Part shown: piece after piece, positions 7,664 through 15,283 of the stretch
Layout of the letters: the number at the start of each line of letters is the position of its first letter
How positions within the stretch are numbered: position 1 is the first letter of the stretch
NCBI GenBank assembly: GCA_002292215.1
Contig: DBBN01000019.1
Span: 1-20,130 of the forward strand
Length of the DNA: 20,130 nt
Reading direction: 5' to 3'
Source of the DNA: Glaciecola sp. UBA983
Lineage (GTDB): Bacteria; Pseudomonadota; Gammaproteobacteria; Enterobacterales; Alteromonadaceae
Position numbers and translations under genes: made by a program
Notes under the pieces: generated by a model
Databases searched by the model: none
What the model saw: the letters and a program-made list of their open reading frames with translations, nothing else
Told to the model about the DNA's origin: nothing

Positions 7664-8281
7664 ATGACTGAAGCTAAAACAATAGCCCCGATATTAATTG
7701 CGTATTATTCAACACATGGTAGTACACAATTACTAGCTGAGATGATTGCTCAAGGTGTTGAGTCGCAAGGTGTAGAAGCGATGCTTCGTCAAGTGCCGAG
7801 AGTATCAGATAATTTAGACAGCACCTCGGCTGCTGTCCCTTTATCTGGCCCGCCTTATGTGACGGTTGCTGATTTAGCGTCGTGCTCAGGTTTAGCGTTA
7901 GGCAGCCCGACCCGATTTGGCAATATGGCCGCATCGGTAAAATATTTTTTAGATCAAACATCAGCTCAATGGCTTAGCGGGGCATTAATCGATAAACCGG
8001 CATGTGTATTTACATCAAGTAGTTCGATGCATGGCGGGCAAGAAAGCACGCTGCTATCCATGCAGATACCACTATTACATCATGGCATGGTGCTTTGTGG
8101 TTTACCCTACTCTCAATCAGAATTACACACGACCCAAACTGGGGGGACTCCCTATGGTGTGACGCATGTTGCACTTGATGGGCAAACTCAATTAAGTGCG
8201 TCAGAAAAATCACTCGCGTTAGCCCAAGGTGCCCGTTTGGCTCGTTTAGCTATCGCTTTACAGGATATCCCCAATGAATAA
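7664..8281 (+). CDS. wrbA: WrbA-type NAD(P)H:quinone oxidoreductase (flavodoxin-like)
   Basis: WrbA proteins bind FMN and reduce quinones by two electrons, limiting semiquinone and oxidative stress in the cytoplasm. The 205-residue product (E. coli 198) begins with a flavodoxin phosphate loop, YYSTHGST (14-21). It then shows GSPTRFGNMAASVKYFLD at about residue 80 and HHGMVLCGLPYS at about residue 145, followed by a GGTPYG loop, all characteristic of WrbA. GAGG lies nine bases before the ATG. The gene's last eight bases overlap the start of the DUF2069 gene, so the two are translationally coupled. The assignment is secure at family level; the physiological quinone is not known. Confidence 0.9.
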   Translation: MTEAKTIAPILIAYYSTHGSTQLLAEMIAQGVESQGVEAMLRQVPRVSDNLDSTSAAVPLSGPPYVTVADLASCSGLALGSPTRFGNMAASVKYFLDQTSAQWLSGALIDKPACVFTSSSSMHGGQESTLLSMQIPLLHHGMVLCGLPYSQSELHTTQTGGTPYGVTHVALDGQTQLSASEKSLALAQGARLARLAIALQDIPNE

Positions 8282-8705
8282 CGACATCGAAATGCAACCC
8301 AAAACCGCTTTTTATCGTACCCTAAGTCTAGTTGGCTACTTTTGTTTACTCGCTTGGGTCATTATTTGGAATTTCACTCTAAGCAATACCGAGTATTCTG
8401 TCGCATTCATACTAATATTATATGTATTACCATTAGTGTTTCCGTTTTACGGGATAGTTAAAGGCAAGCCTTATACTCACGCCTGGGCTAGTTTTGTCGT
8501 GTTGTTATATTTAATGCACGGTATCACTGCTTGGTATTCTATCCCTGAACAGTGGTTGTATGCTCTAATTGAAGTTATCCTAAGTCTAATGATGTTTACT
8601 GGATGCAGCATGTTTGCCCGTTTACGTGGTCAGGAACTAGGTCATTCACTCCCTAAATTAAAGCAAGTCATGGAAGATGAAAAGCAACGTTTTGAAGGTA
8701 AATAA
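8274..8705 (+). CDS. DUF2069 four-helix membrane protein, unknown function
   Basis: This 143-residue protein has four predicted transmembrane segments at about 17-34, 43-60, 69-88 and 95-115, with a basic, soluble C-terminal tail (RLRGQELGHSLPKLKQ). It resembles the DUF2069 family, which in gammaproteobacteria often sits directly after wrbA. I recall no established function. The ATG lies within the final codons of wrbA (eight-base overlap), and the next gene starts two bases after its stop. Placement in a redox-flavoured operon suggests a membrane partner, but nothing in the sequence proves this. Confidence 0.8.
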   Translation: MNNDIEMQPKTAFYRTLSLVGYFCLLAWVIIWNFTLSNTEYSVAFILILYVLPLVFPFYGIVKGKPYTHAWASFVVLLYLMHGITAWYSIPEQWLYALIEVILSLMMFTGCSMFARLRGQELGHSLPKLKQVMEDEKQRFEGK

Positions 8706-8707
8706 CT

Positions 8708-10717
8708 ATGCAAAAATCTTTACTTAACACTAAGCAAAAATCGTTAATATGTTCGAGTCTGTTACTCGCTTTATTCGGTTGTGGTGGAGGCAGTGGCAAT
8801 GCAAACAATGTCCCCTCTAACCCAACAAACCCAACGATACCGTGCACTAATGATCCCGCCCCCATTGCTAAAGTTAGTAGCAATAACGGTTTTGATTTTT
8901 ATGGCGATGCAGTTGGTAAGGTCGGTCAAAATATTGGGTTAGGGATACATCATCCTTCAGCTGCCAAACTAGTTGACATCAAATGGACACAAACGAGCGG
9001 CCCAGATGTTGATCTTATTGCCGATCACACTAATGTAATCGGCTTTACCCCGGATGTGGTAGGCACATATAGTTTTGCCGTGGATGCACGCATGTGCTCT
9101 TCAGTCCAGGATAACTCATGTGGTTCACTCTCTTCAGCTAATATCACTATCAACGTTGATAATCAGTCCTCTAATGCGTCGATCCGCTTAGATCATACTG
9201 CAGTTGAGCGTGGTAGAGTGTCGTTTAGAGTCGACCCGTTAAATGGCAAAACCATTCAATCAGTGGATTGGGAACAAGCTATTGGAATTAATAATGTTCA
9301 AGCTATCTATATAGAAGAACAAGAGAATAGATTGTTTTTTGATGCGCCAGTAGTCACCCAAGACAGTATCCTAAAATTTACCGCCACTGTGACGTTTAGC
9401 GACAATACCAGCTCTACTGATGATGTATACGTAGGTGTGCGCAATACCGAGATTGATGATGCGGATGGTTACTTCCCTCGTTATTCGGATAATATTGTTA
9501 GTGAAAATATGTTTGCTTATGAAACTAATTCACCTTACGCACAAGCTGTTGAACGCTGTGTTTATACCAACCAAATAAATCGTTCTTGCGATTTTAGAGA
9601 ATTGCCACTGATTGGCATGCAAACCATGACCCCATCTATTGATGACATTATGGATCGCGTATTAGTGTCACATGCATGGATGGGTGAGCGTTTTCGTCAA
9701 TACTTAACAGATTCAGCCGTTGGACCGGATATGCTGAATTTGTTACGTGGTGTGACCGCGATTGTCATTTCTTATGAAGTGCGACCGTCTTTCTATTGGG
9801 CTGTCACAGGAGCAATTTATTTAGATGCTGATAATTTTTGGCTGACGCCACTTGAGCGTGACACGTTAAATGAAATCCCAGATTACCGTTCAGGCTTTGG
9901 TTCTGACCTGCAATTCATCATGCCCTGGCGTTATGTCAAAGATAATGACTATTATCCATTGGGACGTTATCCTGTTGTTGAAAGAGGATCGCGAAATTTT
10001 GCGGATTTAGAAGCAGATATATCTTGGTTGATGTACCATGAACTTGGTCATGCCAATGATTTTTTCCCGCCAGCTAGATGGTCTTCCCTATCGTTAAACA
10101 ATAGTCCGTTAGAAACGATTAACTTACCATCAATCACTCCTGATTCAGATGCTTTGGCCAGTGTTTATCCACTACGTTCAGATGAAATGCATCAGCTAGC
10201 ACAAGTCAATTACGGTGGTGACACCGCGACGACAGGACAAAAAAATACCACAGCAGATGATGTTACCGATCTGTTTATACCTGATCTTTCTACTGGATTT
10301 TATAATTACTATACGACACGAGAAGATTACGCGACCTTGTTTGAAAAATTCATGATGAAATATCGGTTGGATGCAGACTCTGACATTGCGATCGTTTCTA
10401 ATAATAACAACCCTGATTATAATGTAACGTGGGGACAACGTAACCGTTTTAATGCTCCTGCATTGCAAGATCGGGTGTTGTTTACCGTGAATCGAGTTTT
10501 ACCTGAAATTGATGCTGCAGCAATTCAAGCCACCCTACCTGCCCCGCAGTTAATGACCGCAGGCAATACTTGGTTTGAAAATTTAACGATAGGTAGCGCA
10601 GCTAAATCTGCGGAACAACTGCAATGGACATCAGCACAAATGAGTGCTCAAATGCGCCAGGATGTTCGTATTCCAACGAGTCACAAGGACAATGATTTAC
10701 TGACGAATAAAAAATAA
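8708..10717 (+). CDS. Large lipoprotein with Ig/PKD-like domains and a HELGH metalloprotease-like domain
   Basis: I do not recognise this 669-residue protein by name. Residues 1-24 are a lipoprotein signal ending in the lipobox LFGC (Cys25). CGGGSG and a Asn/Pro/Thr linker (to about 46) follow. Glycine at +2 suggests the outer membrane. Residues 50-150 look like a PKD/Ig-like beta domain (WTQTSGPDVDL), and 155-245 like a second. The C-terminal part (about 250-610) contains HELGH at 444-448, preceded by DISWLMY, matching the HExxH zinc-binding and catalytic motif. Candidate third ligands are Glu539 or Glu546 in REDYATLFEKF. A cysteine pair near residue 300 may form a disulfide. An AAGG nine bases before the ATG and a two-base gap make it the last gene of the arsC-like/wrbA/DUF2069 unit. 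Peptidase activity is inferred from the motif only. Confidence 0.75.
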   Translation: MQKSLLNTKQKSLICSSLLLALFGCGGGSGNANNVPSNPTNPTIPCTNDPAPIAKVSSNNGFDFYGDAVGKVGQNIGLGIHHPSAAKLVDIKWTQTSGPDVDLIADHTNVIGFTPDVVGTYSFAVDARMCSSVQDNSCGSLSSANITINVDNQSSNASIRLDHTAVERGRVSFRVDPLNGKTIQSVDWEQAIGINNVQAIYIEEQENRLFFDAPVVTQDSILKFTATVTFSDNTSSTDDVYVGVRNTEIDDADGYFPRYSDNIVSENMFAYETNSPYAQAVERCVYTNQINRSCDFRELPLIGMQTMTPSIDDIMDRVLVSHAWMGERFRQYLTDSAVGPDMLNLLRGVTAIVISYEVRPSFYWAVTGAIYLDADNFWLTPLERDTLNEIPDYRSGFGSDLQFIMPWRYVKDNDYYPLGRYPVVERGSRNFADLEADISWLMYHELGHANDFFPPARWSSLSLNNSPLETINLPSITPDSDALASVYPLRSDEMHQLAQVNYGGDTATTGQKNTTADDVTDLFIPDLSTGFYNYYTTREDYATLFEKFMMKYRLDADSDIAIVSNNNNPDYNVTWGQRNRFNAPALQDRVLFTVNRVLPEIDAAAIQATLPAPQLMTAGNTWFENLTIGSAAKSAEQLQWTSAQMSAQMRQDVRIPTSHKDNDLLTNKK

Positions 10718-10725
10718 TCGACAAC

Positions 10726-10758
10726 AGCGCTAGTGAATTAAATGCCTAGCGCTTTTTT
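10726..10758 (+). terminator. Rho-independent terminator after the lipoprotein gene
   Basis: AGCGCTAG (10726-10733) and CTAGCGCT (10746-10753) form an eight-base perfect stem with a 12-base loop, followed by six T on the plus strand (10753-10758). It begins nine bases after the lipoprotein stop codon. The right arm and the loop's end overlap the last codons of the convergent hda gene, whose stop is at 10738-10740. Confidence 0.8.
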
Positions 10759-11487
10759 GATTAAAGGAATGGTAATCGCTTTTTGTTCGGATAACGCAAG
10801 CTGATCTAGCTTACCTAACACAGTTTGTATATGCGCAATATCTCTGGTAGTAAATTTCAATAAATAGTTAATCGCAGCGGACTGCATATTTAACCCTTTC
10901 ATGGCGACATAATCAGTCACCACCCGCTCTAAGCCTAGATCACTTAAGCTCTCTAATTGATAAACTTGTCCCCAGGTTAAACGTGAACGTAAATCAGGTA
11001 ATTCAAAATCAGTGTTCGTTGGCCCTATCGCACTCGTCAATAACATCGAAGCGCCAGACTCTATGCAGCGATTAATCAAATCAAACAAGGCTATTTGTAA
11101 TGAGATTTGGTCTACAACAACATGAATATTTTCAACAATTATCAGCTCGTGTTGATCATAATTCGCCAGTAATTCCATATAGATAGACTCAGCATTGTCA
11201 TCACCTTGCATCGCATTGTATGCATTGAGAATTTCAGGAGCAAACAGCTCTGCCATATCGAGATAGCAAACCGAAAGTTTCTGCTGTAAAGCCGTATGAT
11301 ATAAGGCTGTCGCTAGGTGGGTTTTACCTGAGTGTGACCCGCCATGTATCAGTAATAATTGGGTATTAGGTTGCTCAGCATGTGCCGTCAAATTTAATAA
11401 CGCATCGTGAAGTAATTCATTGTGTTCAAAATAAAAATTATCTAGCGTTTGATAACTGGGTAATTCAATAGGTAATGGTAATTGCAT
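10738..11487 (-). CDS. hda: DnaA regulatory inactivator Hda
   Basis: Hda binds the DNA-loaded beta clamp and stimulates ATP hydrolysis by DnaA, preventing re-initiation of replication. The 249-residue product starts with MQLPLPIELP, a clamp-binding motif of the QLxLP type at the extreme N-terminus. The AAA+ domain has a Walker A, GGSHSGKTH, at 49-57, a Walker B region LIIVENIHVV around 115-124, and DLRSRLTWG, which carries the presumed arginine finger, near residue 167. In E. coli the Walker B has Asp-Asn where this protein has Glu-Asn. The gene starts one base after the DUF2066 stop, so the pair is probably co-transcribed. A plus-strand terminator is built into its last codons. Confidence 0.93.
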   Translation of the reverse strand: MQLPLPIELPSYQTLDNFYFEHNELLHDALLNLTAHAEQPNTQLLLIHGGSHSGKTHLATALYHTALQQKLSVCYLDMAELFAPEILNAYNAMQGDDNAESIYMELLANYDQHELIIVENIHVVVDQISLQIALFDLINRCIESGASMLLTSAIGPTNTDFELPDLRSRLTWGQVYQLESLSDLGLERVVTDYVAMKGLNMQSAAINYLLKFTTRDIAHIQTVLGKLDQLALSEQKAITIPLIKKALGI

Positions 11488-11488
11488 A

Positions 11489-12553
11489 TTAACGCCAATA
11501 ATACTCGAATAAACGAGTGTTTAATTCATCCTCTGGATCAGTAATCCCGACGACTTGATTCCCCTGCAGTAATACTTGATGTAATTGTTGTGGTTGCCCT
11601 AACAATTTTACATTAAACGTACTTGTCGTCCCACGCTGCTCTAATAAAAGTGCATTTTCAACAATGGATAACGACGTAAGGTAAGCTTCAATCTGCGATA
11701 GTGCAACAATATCAGTCACATGATTGATTGTGATGAGTTGTTGAATTTGACTATTTTCAACAAATCGAAATGTGTCTAACGCATAACGTATTGCTTGGCG
11801 CTCAGTATACTGATCAACAAACTTTCCTATGACTGCCAATTTCGTCTTATCAGTAACTTGATGTAATTCTAATTCCGTATTAGATTTGACAAAATAATCA
11901 AGTTGCCAAGATTGATCTGACAACTGCTGTAATTTCACACTGACCGTGTAAGGTGTATTATAACGTTGCGCACCTGTATGCAACGTATCGATAAACTGCC
12001 CCCAAATATCTATTTCCGAGACTTGAGTGACATCTTCAATATCCATTATTGGTAAAATAAACTCCACGCCGCGATTAAATGCCGCAGCATTTAACAATGA
12101 TAATGTGTCGTTACTTTCACCATCCATTAAAATTGTGCGAAAACGTGAACTATTATTTTGTTCAATAAACCACAATAAGGCTTCAGGGCGTTGTGCACCC
12201 CATAGAGGTAATGCGTTTCTTTTGACCCACTTTTCTAGTTTTGCTTGGTTAAAAATAACCAATAACTGCTCACTATTACCCTCAACAAACTGTGTGGATG
12301 TGACATATTGCATCACATTTTCAGATAATGCTCGAAACTGTTCGTGTTTAATTACCGACTCGCTCCCTGATAATTTAACAAGGACTTGAGCTAAAGCTTG
12401 ACGAATTGCAGTCTGTTGCGAACGCGTATCTTGTGTCTTTAATGACACATAGGCTTTATTGAGGTCGTTAATTGTGGCGCACTGTACATAAAAGCAACTA
12501 AATGTCAGTACTAAAAAACTCACCAAACGAACAAGATGGGAACGCGGAAACAT
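11489..12553 (-). CDS. DUF2066 exported protein, unknown function
   Basis: This protein has no known function and resembles the DUF2066 family, which is often found directly upstream of hda in marine gammaproteobacteria. The ATG complementary to 12551-12553 gives 354 residues. A TTG two codons upstream (12557-12559) keeps a marginally better distance to an AAGG, but ATG is preferred. The N-terminus is basic (MFPRSHLVRL) with a hydrophobic core to about residue 22, a probable Sec signal cleaved near VQCA. The rest is soluble, with a region like VKLSGSESV (around 60) that is frequent in this family. The stop is one base from the hda start, implying coupling to hda. It is divergent from purM. 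Confidence 0.78.
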   Translation of the reverse strand: MFPRSHLVRLVSFLVLTFSCFYVQCATINDLNKAYVSLKTQDTRSQQTAIRQALAQVLVKLSGSESVIKHEQFRALSENVMQYVTSTQFVEGNSEQLLVIFNQAKLEKWVKRNALPLWGAQRPEALLWFIEQNNSSRFRTILMDGESNDTLSLLNAAAFNRGVEFILPIMDIEDVTQVSEIDIWGQFIDTLHTGAQRYNTPYTVSVKLQQLSDQSWQLDYFVKSNTELELHQVTDKTKLAVIGKFVDQYTERQAIRYALDTFRFVENSQIQQLITINHVTDIVALSQIEAYLTSLSIVENALLLEQRGTTSTFNVKLLGQPQQLHQVLLQGNQVVGITDPEDELNTRLFEYYWR

Positions 12554-12628
12554 ATACAAAATAGCAACACACCTTATTTATCAAAAAATCTTTACACTTA
12601 TATAGTGATATTGTGCGGTAAATCAAAG

Positions 12629-12634
12629 TATAAT
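12629..12634 (+). promoter_or_regulatory. Candidate -10 element for purM-purN
   Basis: TATAAT at 12629-12634 is a perfect -10 hexamer in the DUF2066/purM divergent region. No good -35 hexamer stands 16-18 bases upstream (closest GATATT at 12607). The leader to the purM GTG would be about 75 bases. No convincing 16-base PurR box was found nearby. Confidence 0.4.
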
Positions 12635-12663
12635 ACATCTATTATATGGAATTAATGTTAATT

Positions 12664-12685
12664 TTCTGCTGTCTTGAAAGCAGAA
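12664..12685 (+). other. Hairpin in the purM leader
   Basis: TTCTGCT (12664-12670) and AGCAGAA (12679-12685) pair over seven bases with an eight-base loop. They lie between the candidate -10 element and the purM start and end 30 bases before the GTG. No T run follows the stem, so it does not look like an attenuator terminator. Function unknown. Confidence 0.4.
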
Positions 12686-12715
12686 CACGCTAACCAACTA
12701 TTTTCGAGAATATCT

Positions 12716-13753
12716 GTGACCAAATCTACTCAATCCTTAAGCTATAAAGATTCCGGCGTCGACATCGATGCGGGTAATGAACTTGTTGAACGAATCAAAT
12801 CAGTAACTAAACGTACACACCGCCCTGAAGTAAAAGGTGGTTTAGGTGGTTTTGGCGCATTGTGCTCATTACCAACCAAGTACAAAAATCCGTTATTAGT
12901 CTCAGGGACTGACGGAGTGGGTACCAAATTGCGTTTAGCAATGGATTGTAATCAACATGATGGTATTGGTATTGATTTAGTGGCAATGTGCGTCAATGAT
13001 TTGATCGTACAAGGTGCCGAACCATTATTCTTTTTAGATTACTATGCTACTGGTAAACTTGATGTTGATGTAGCAGTTGAAGTTGTAACTGGAATTGGTA
13101 AAGGCTGTGAATTATCAGGTTGTGCTCTAATCGGTGGTGAAACTGCTGAAATGCCAGGTATGTATCATGGTTCTGACTATGATGTGGCAGGTTTTTGTGT
13201 CGGTGTAGTTGAAGCAGAAGATGCAATTGATGGTTCACAGGTTGCTGCTGGCGATGCACTTATTGCATTAGGTTCTTCAGGCCCACATTCAAATGGTTTT
13301 TCATTAATCCGTAAAATCATCGAAGTTAGCGAAGCAGATATCAGTGCACAGCTAGGTGCAAGCTCTATTCAAGAACAGCTGCTTACCCCTACCCGTATTT
13401 ACGTTAAATCTGTTTTAACTTTATTAGAAACAGTCAAAGTGAATGCCATATCGCATATCACCGGTGGCGGTTTCTGGGAAAATATCCCACGCGTTTTACC
13501 TGACAACATGCAAGCGAATATTGATAAGTCTTCATGGCAGTGGCCTGAGATTTTTACTTGGTTGCAAGAACAAGGTAATGTGACTGAACACGAAATGTAT
13601 CGAACTTTTAACTGTGGTGTGGGTCTTATGATTGCGCTTCCACAAGATCAAGTCGACAGTGCATTACAAATTTTACAAGATGCCGGTGAAGCAGCTTGGG
13701 TTATTGGTAGTATTGCCGAAAAATCAGGTTCTGAATCTGTTGTAATGGCGTAG
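12716..13753 (+). CDS. purM: Phosphoribosylformylglycinamidine cyclo-ligase PurM (AIR synthase)
   Basis: PurM closes the imidazole ring, converting FGAM to AIR with ATP, in purine biosynthesis. The GTG at 12716 gives 345 residues, exactly the E. coli length. The product starts [20 protein letters not shown], aligning with the E. coli N-terminus. An upstream in-frame TTG at 12674 would add 14 residues unlike the family. Recognisable blocks are GGFGAL near residue 45, [10 protein letters not shown] near 65, [19 protein letters not shown] near 100, [11 protein letters not shown] near 140, GSSGPHSNG near 190 and [14 protein letters not shown] near 245. purN follows 14 bases after the stop, the conserved purMN operon. 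The ribosome binding site (GAGAA) is weak. Confidence 0.95.
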   Translation: MTKSTQSLSYKDSGVDIDAGNELVERIKSVTKRTHRPEVKGGLGGFGALCSLPTKYKNPLLVSGTDGVGTKLRLAMDCNQHDGIGIDLVAMCVNDLIVQGAEPLFFLDYYATGKLDVDVAVEVVTGIGKGCELSGCALIGGETAEMPGMYHGSDYDVAGFCVGVVEAEDAIDGSQVAAGDALIALGSSGPHSNGFSLIRKIIEVSEADISAQLGASSIQEQLLTPTRIYVKSVLTLLETVKVNAISHITGGGFWENIPRVLPDNMQANIDKSSWQWPEIFTWLQEQGNVTEHEMYRTFNCGVGLMIALPQDQVDSALQILQDAGEAAWVIGSIAEKSGSESVVMA

Positions 13754-13767
13754 GGCTGATAATTAAT

Positions 13768-14409
13768 ATGAAACGCATTGTGGTAATGATCTCTGGATCG
13801 GGCAGTAATCTACAAACAATTATTGATCAAATCCATCGTTCAGATGATGCTGCACAAATTGTATGTGTGATCTCAAACAAGCCCGATGCGTTTGGTTTAC
13901 AACGCGCTAAAGAAGCCGGCATTCCACATGTCTGTGTTGATAGTCAATCTACATCTGGTGACCGTGCAGCTTATGATAAGCTGTTGGTGACTACGATTGA
14001 AGAGTATCAAGCAGATTTAATTGTATTAGCCGGTTTTATGCGGATTTTAAGCGATTCTTTTGTTAATCAGTATTTAGGGCGTTTGATTAATATTCACCCG
14101 TCATTATTACCTAAATATAAAGGCTTAAATACACACCAGCGCGCGATTGACAATGGCGATACGGAGCACGGTGTATCAGTGCATTTTGTCACACCTGAGC
14201 TTGATGGTGGACCGGTTATTTTGCAAGCAAAAGTACCTATCTTCCCTGAAGATGATGCTGAAGATATTGCGCAACGAGTACAAGTACAAGAACATCAAAT
14301 TTACCCATTAGTGGTACGTTGGTTCATCCAAGACCGCTTAATTATGGATGATGGACGTGCGTTTATGGATCAACACGTATTAGGAAGTAACGGCTTTGCA
14401 CATGAATAA
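13768..14409 (+). CDS. purN: Phosphoribosylglycinamide formyltransferase PurN (GAR transformylase)
   Basis: PurN transfers a formyl group from 10-formyltetrahydrofolate to GAR to give FGAR. The 213-residue product (E. coli 212) has the N-terminal ISGSGSNLQ loop at 8-16. It has the catalytic set Asn108 and His110 in LINIHPSLLP, and Asp146 in ELDGGPV; these correspond to E. coli Asn106, His108 and Asp144 with an offset of two. GFMRILS precedes them. The gene follows purM and overlaps the following DUF3108 gene by eight bases. The ribosome binding site is modest and lies 12 or more bases upstream of the ATG, so translation may depend on coupling to purM. Confidence 0.95.
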   Translation: MKRIVVMISGSGSNLQTIIDQIHRSDDAAQIVCVISNKPDAFGLQRAKEAGIPHVCVDSQSTSGDRAAYDKLLVTTIEEYQADLIVLAGFMRILSDSFVNQYLGRLINIHPSLLPKYKGLNTHQRAIDNGDTEHGVSVHFVTPELDGGPVILQAKVPIFPEDDAEDIAQRVQVQEHQIYPLVVRWFIQDRLIMDDGRAFMDQHVLGSNGFAHE

Positions 14410-15181
14410 TAGGGTTTCAAATAACGTTAATCACTCCATTGCAATATGGTGTTTAACTTTATTTGTCAGTTTATTTTCGGGATTAACTCAGGCTCAATTG
14501 ATTACTCAGCAAGACTATCAACTCGCACCTTTCGAATCTCAATTCGAAGCGTATTATGATGGTGATCCTACACCTGTAGGTTATGCAATCCTAAGACTGT
14601 CTCAACTGCCTAATAAATTATGGCAATTAGAATACGAATCCAAAATTTCTAAATATTTTTTAACCGATAAACGTAACGAGACCACTCGATATCTATATCA
14701 ACCAAACGATTCAGCCGCACAACTAGCATTAACACCGATTACCTATGTTTATACTCGAACAGGCACAGGTTCTGATAAAGGCCTTAGTGTTACCTTTGAT
14801 CATGCTAAGAATCAGTTTTTCACATCCGTTCCAGTAGACAAACAAGTTGTATTTCCTCTAAACGGGTATGTCGACAATCAACTTTTCAGAATTGATGTTC
14901 CTTATCAATTATCTAAAGGGAAAACCGAATTTTTCTATCAGTTTGTTAACTCTCGCGGACAAGCCCGTGAATACAAGATGCATGTTGTCAATCAAGAATC
15001 ACAATCACTCCCTATCGGAGTATTAGACACAATTAAAGTCATTATAAATAGAGGATCCTCATCTCGACAAACTTTTGCTTGGTTCGCACCTAGCTTGAAC
15101 TATCAATTGGTGCGCTTGCAACAATTTAAAGATGGTGAAATACAAGGTGATATCAAGTTACGCGTGCACAAACCTCTTTAA
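14402..15181 (+). CDS. DUF3108 exported protein, unknown function
   Basis: This 259-residue protein begins at the ATG at 14402, which overlaps the purN stop region by eight bases. A TTG two codons earlier is less likely. A Sec signal is clear: a polar start, hydrophobic IWCLTLFVSLFSGL, and cleavage after TQA near residue 33. The mature part is beta-rich (for example YDGDPTPVGYAILRLS near 55-70 and PLNGYVDNQLF near 155). It resembles the DUF3108 family, which has been seen next to purN in related marine bacteria. The periplasmic or outer-membrane role is unknown, and no catalytic motif is visible. Why an envelope protein should be coupled to purine synthesis genes is unclear; it may simply share their promoter. 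No terminator is obvious after the stop. Confidence 0.8.
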   Translation: MNNRVSNNVNHSIAIWCLTLFVSLFSGLTQAQLITQQDYQLAPFESQFEAYYDGDPTPVGYAILRLSQLPNKLWQLEYESKISKYFLTDKRNETTRYLYQPNDSAAQLALTPITYVYTRTGTGSDKGLSVTFDHAKNQFFTSVPVDKQVVFPLNGYVDNQLFRIDVPYQLSKGKTEFFYQFVNSRGQAREYKMHVVNQESQSLPIGVLDTIKVIINRGSSSRQTFAWFAPSLNYQLVRLQQFKDGEIQGDIKLRVHKPL

Positions 15182-15222
15182 GCATACCTTCCCCTATCCC
15201 CCTAGTTTTCACCAAACTAACC

Positions 15223-15250
15223 TTGCTATTTGTTAGAAATTTGTTATCTT
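15223..15250 (+). promoter_or_regulatory. Candidate fadE promoter
   Basis: TTGCTA at 15223-15228 and TATCTT at 15245-15250 are separated by 16 bases, placing transcription start near 15257 and a leader of about 27 bases. The predicted FadR operator (15255-15271) overlaps that start point, a geometry suited to repression. Confidence 0.5.
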
Positions 15251-15254
15251 GCAA

Positions 15255-15271
15255 GTCTGGTCAGACCATCA
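15255..15271 (+). promoter_or_regulatory. FadR operator upstream of fadE
   Basis: The sequence contains TGGTCAGACCA (15258-15268), an exact match to the palindromic core of the FadR consensus AACTGGTCNGACCAGTT. The flanking C at 15257 also matches, while the outer bases do not (12 of 16 defined positions in total). It is 13 bases before the fadE ATG. FadR represses fadE in E. coli until long-chain acyl-CoA releases it, so this site is expected functionally. Confidence 0.75.
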
Positions 15272-15283
15272 TCAAGGTGAAAT

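Noticed and set aside
12687..12710. ACGCTAAC followed by TTTTCG upstream of purM, considered as a PurR box
   Set aside because: The two half-sites are separated by several extra bases instead of being contiguous as in the 16-base palindrome, and they lie directly before the GTG.
12674..12715. Upstream TTG as the purM start
   Set aside because: It would add 14 residues with no counterpart in PurM and starts within the leader hairpin. The GTG at 12716 reproduces the E. coli length exactly.
13047..13259. Minus-strand frame rich in His, Gln and Leu inside purM
   Set aside because: The repetitive look comes from reading purM valine, aspartate and alanine codons backwards; purM is unambiguous.
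15203..15219. TAGTTT/AAACTA hairpin after the DUF3108 gene as a terminator
   Set aside because: Six weak base pairs with no GC content to speak of and no following T run. It may even lie within the fadE upstream region by chance.
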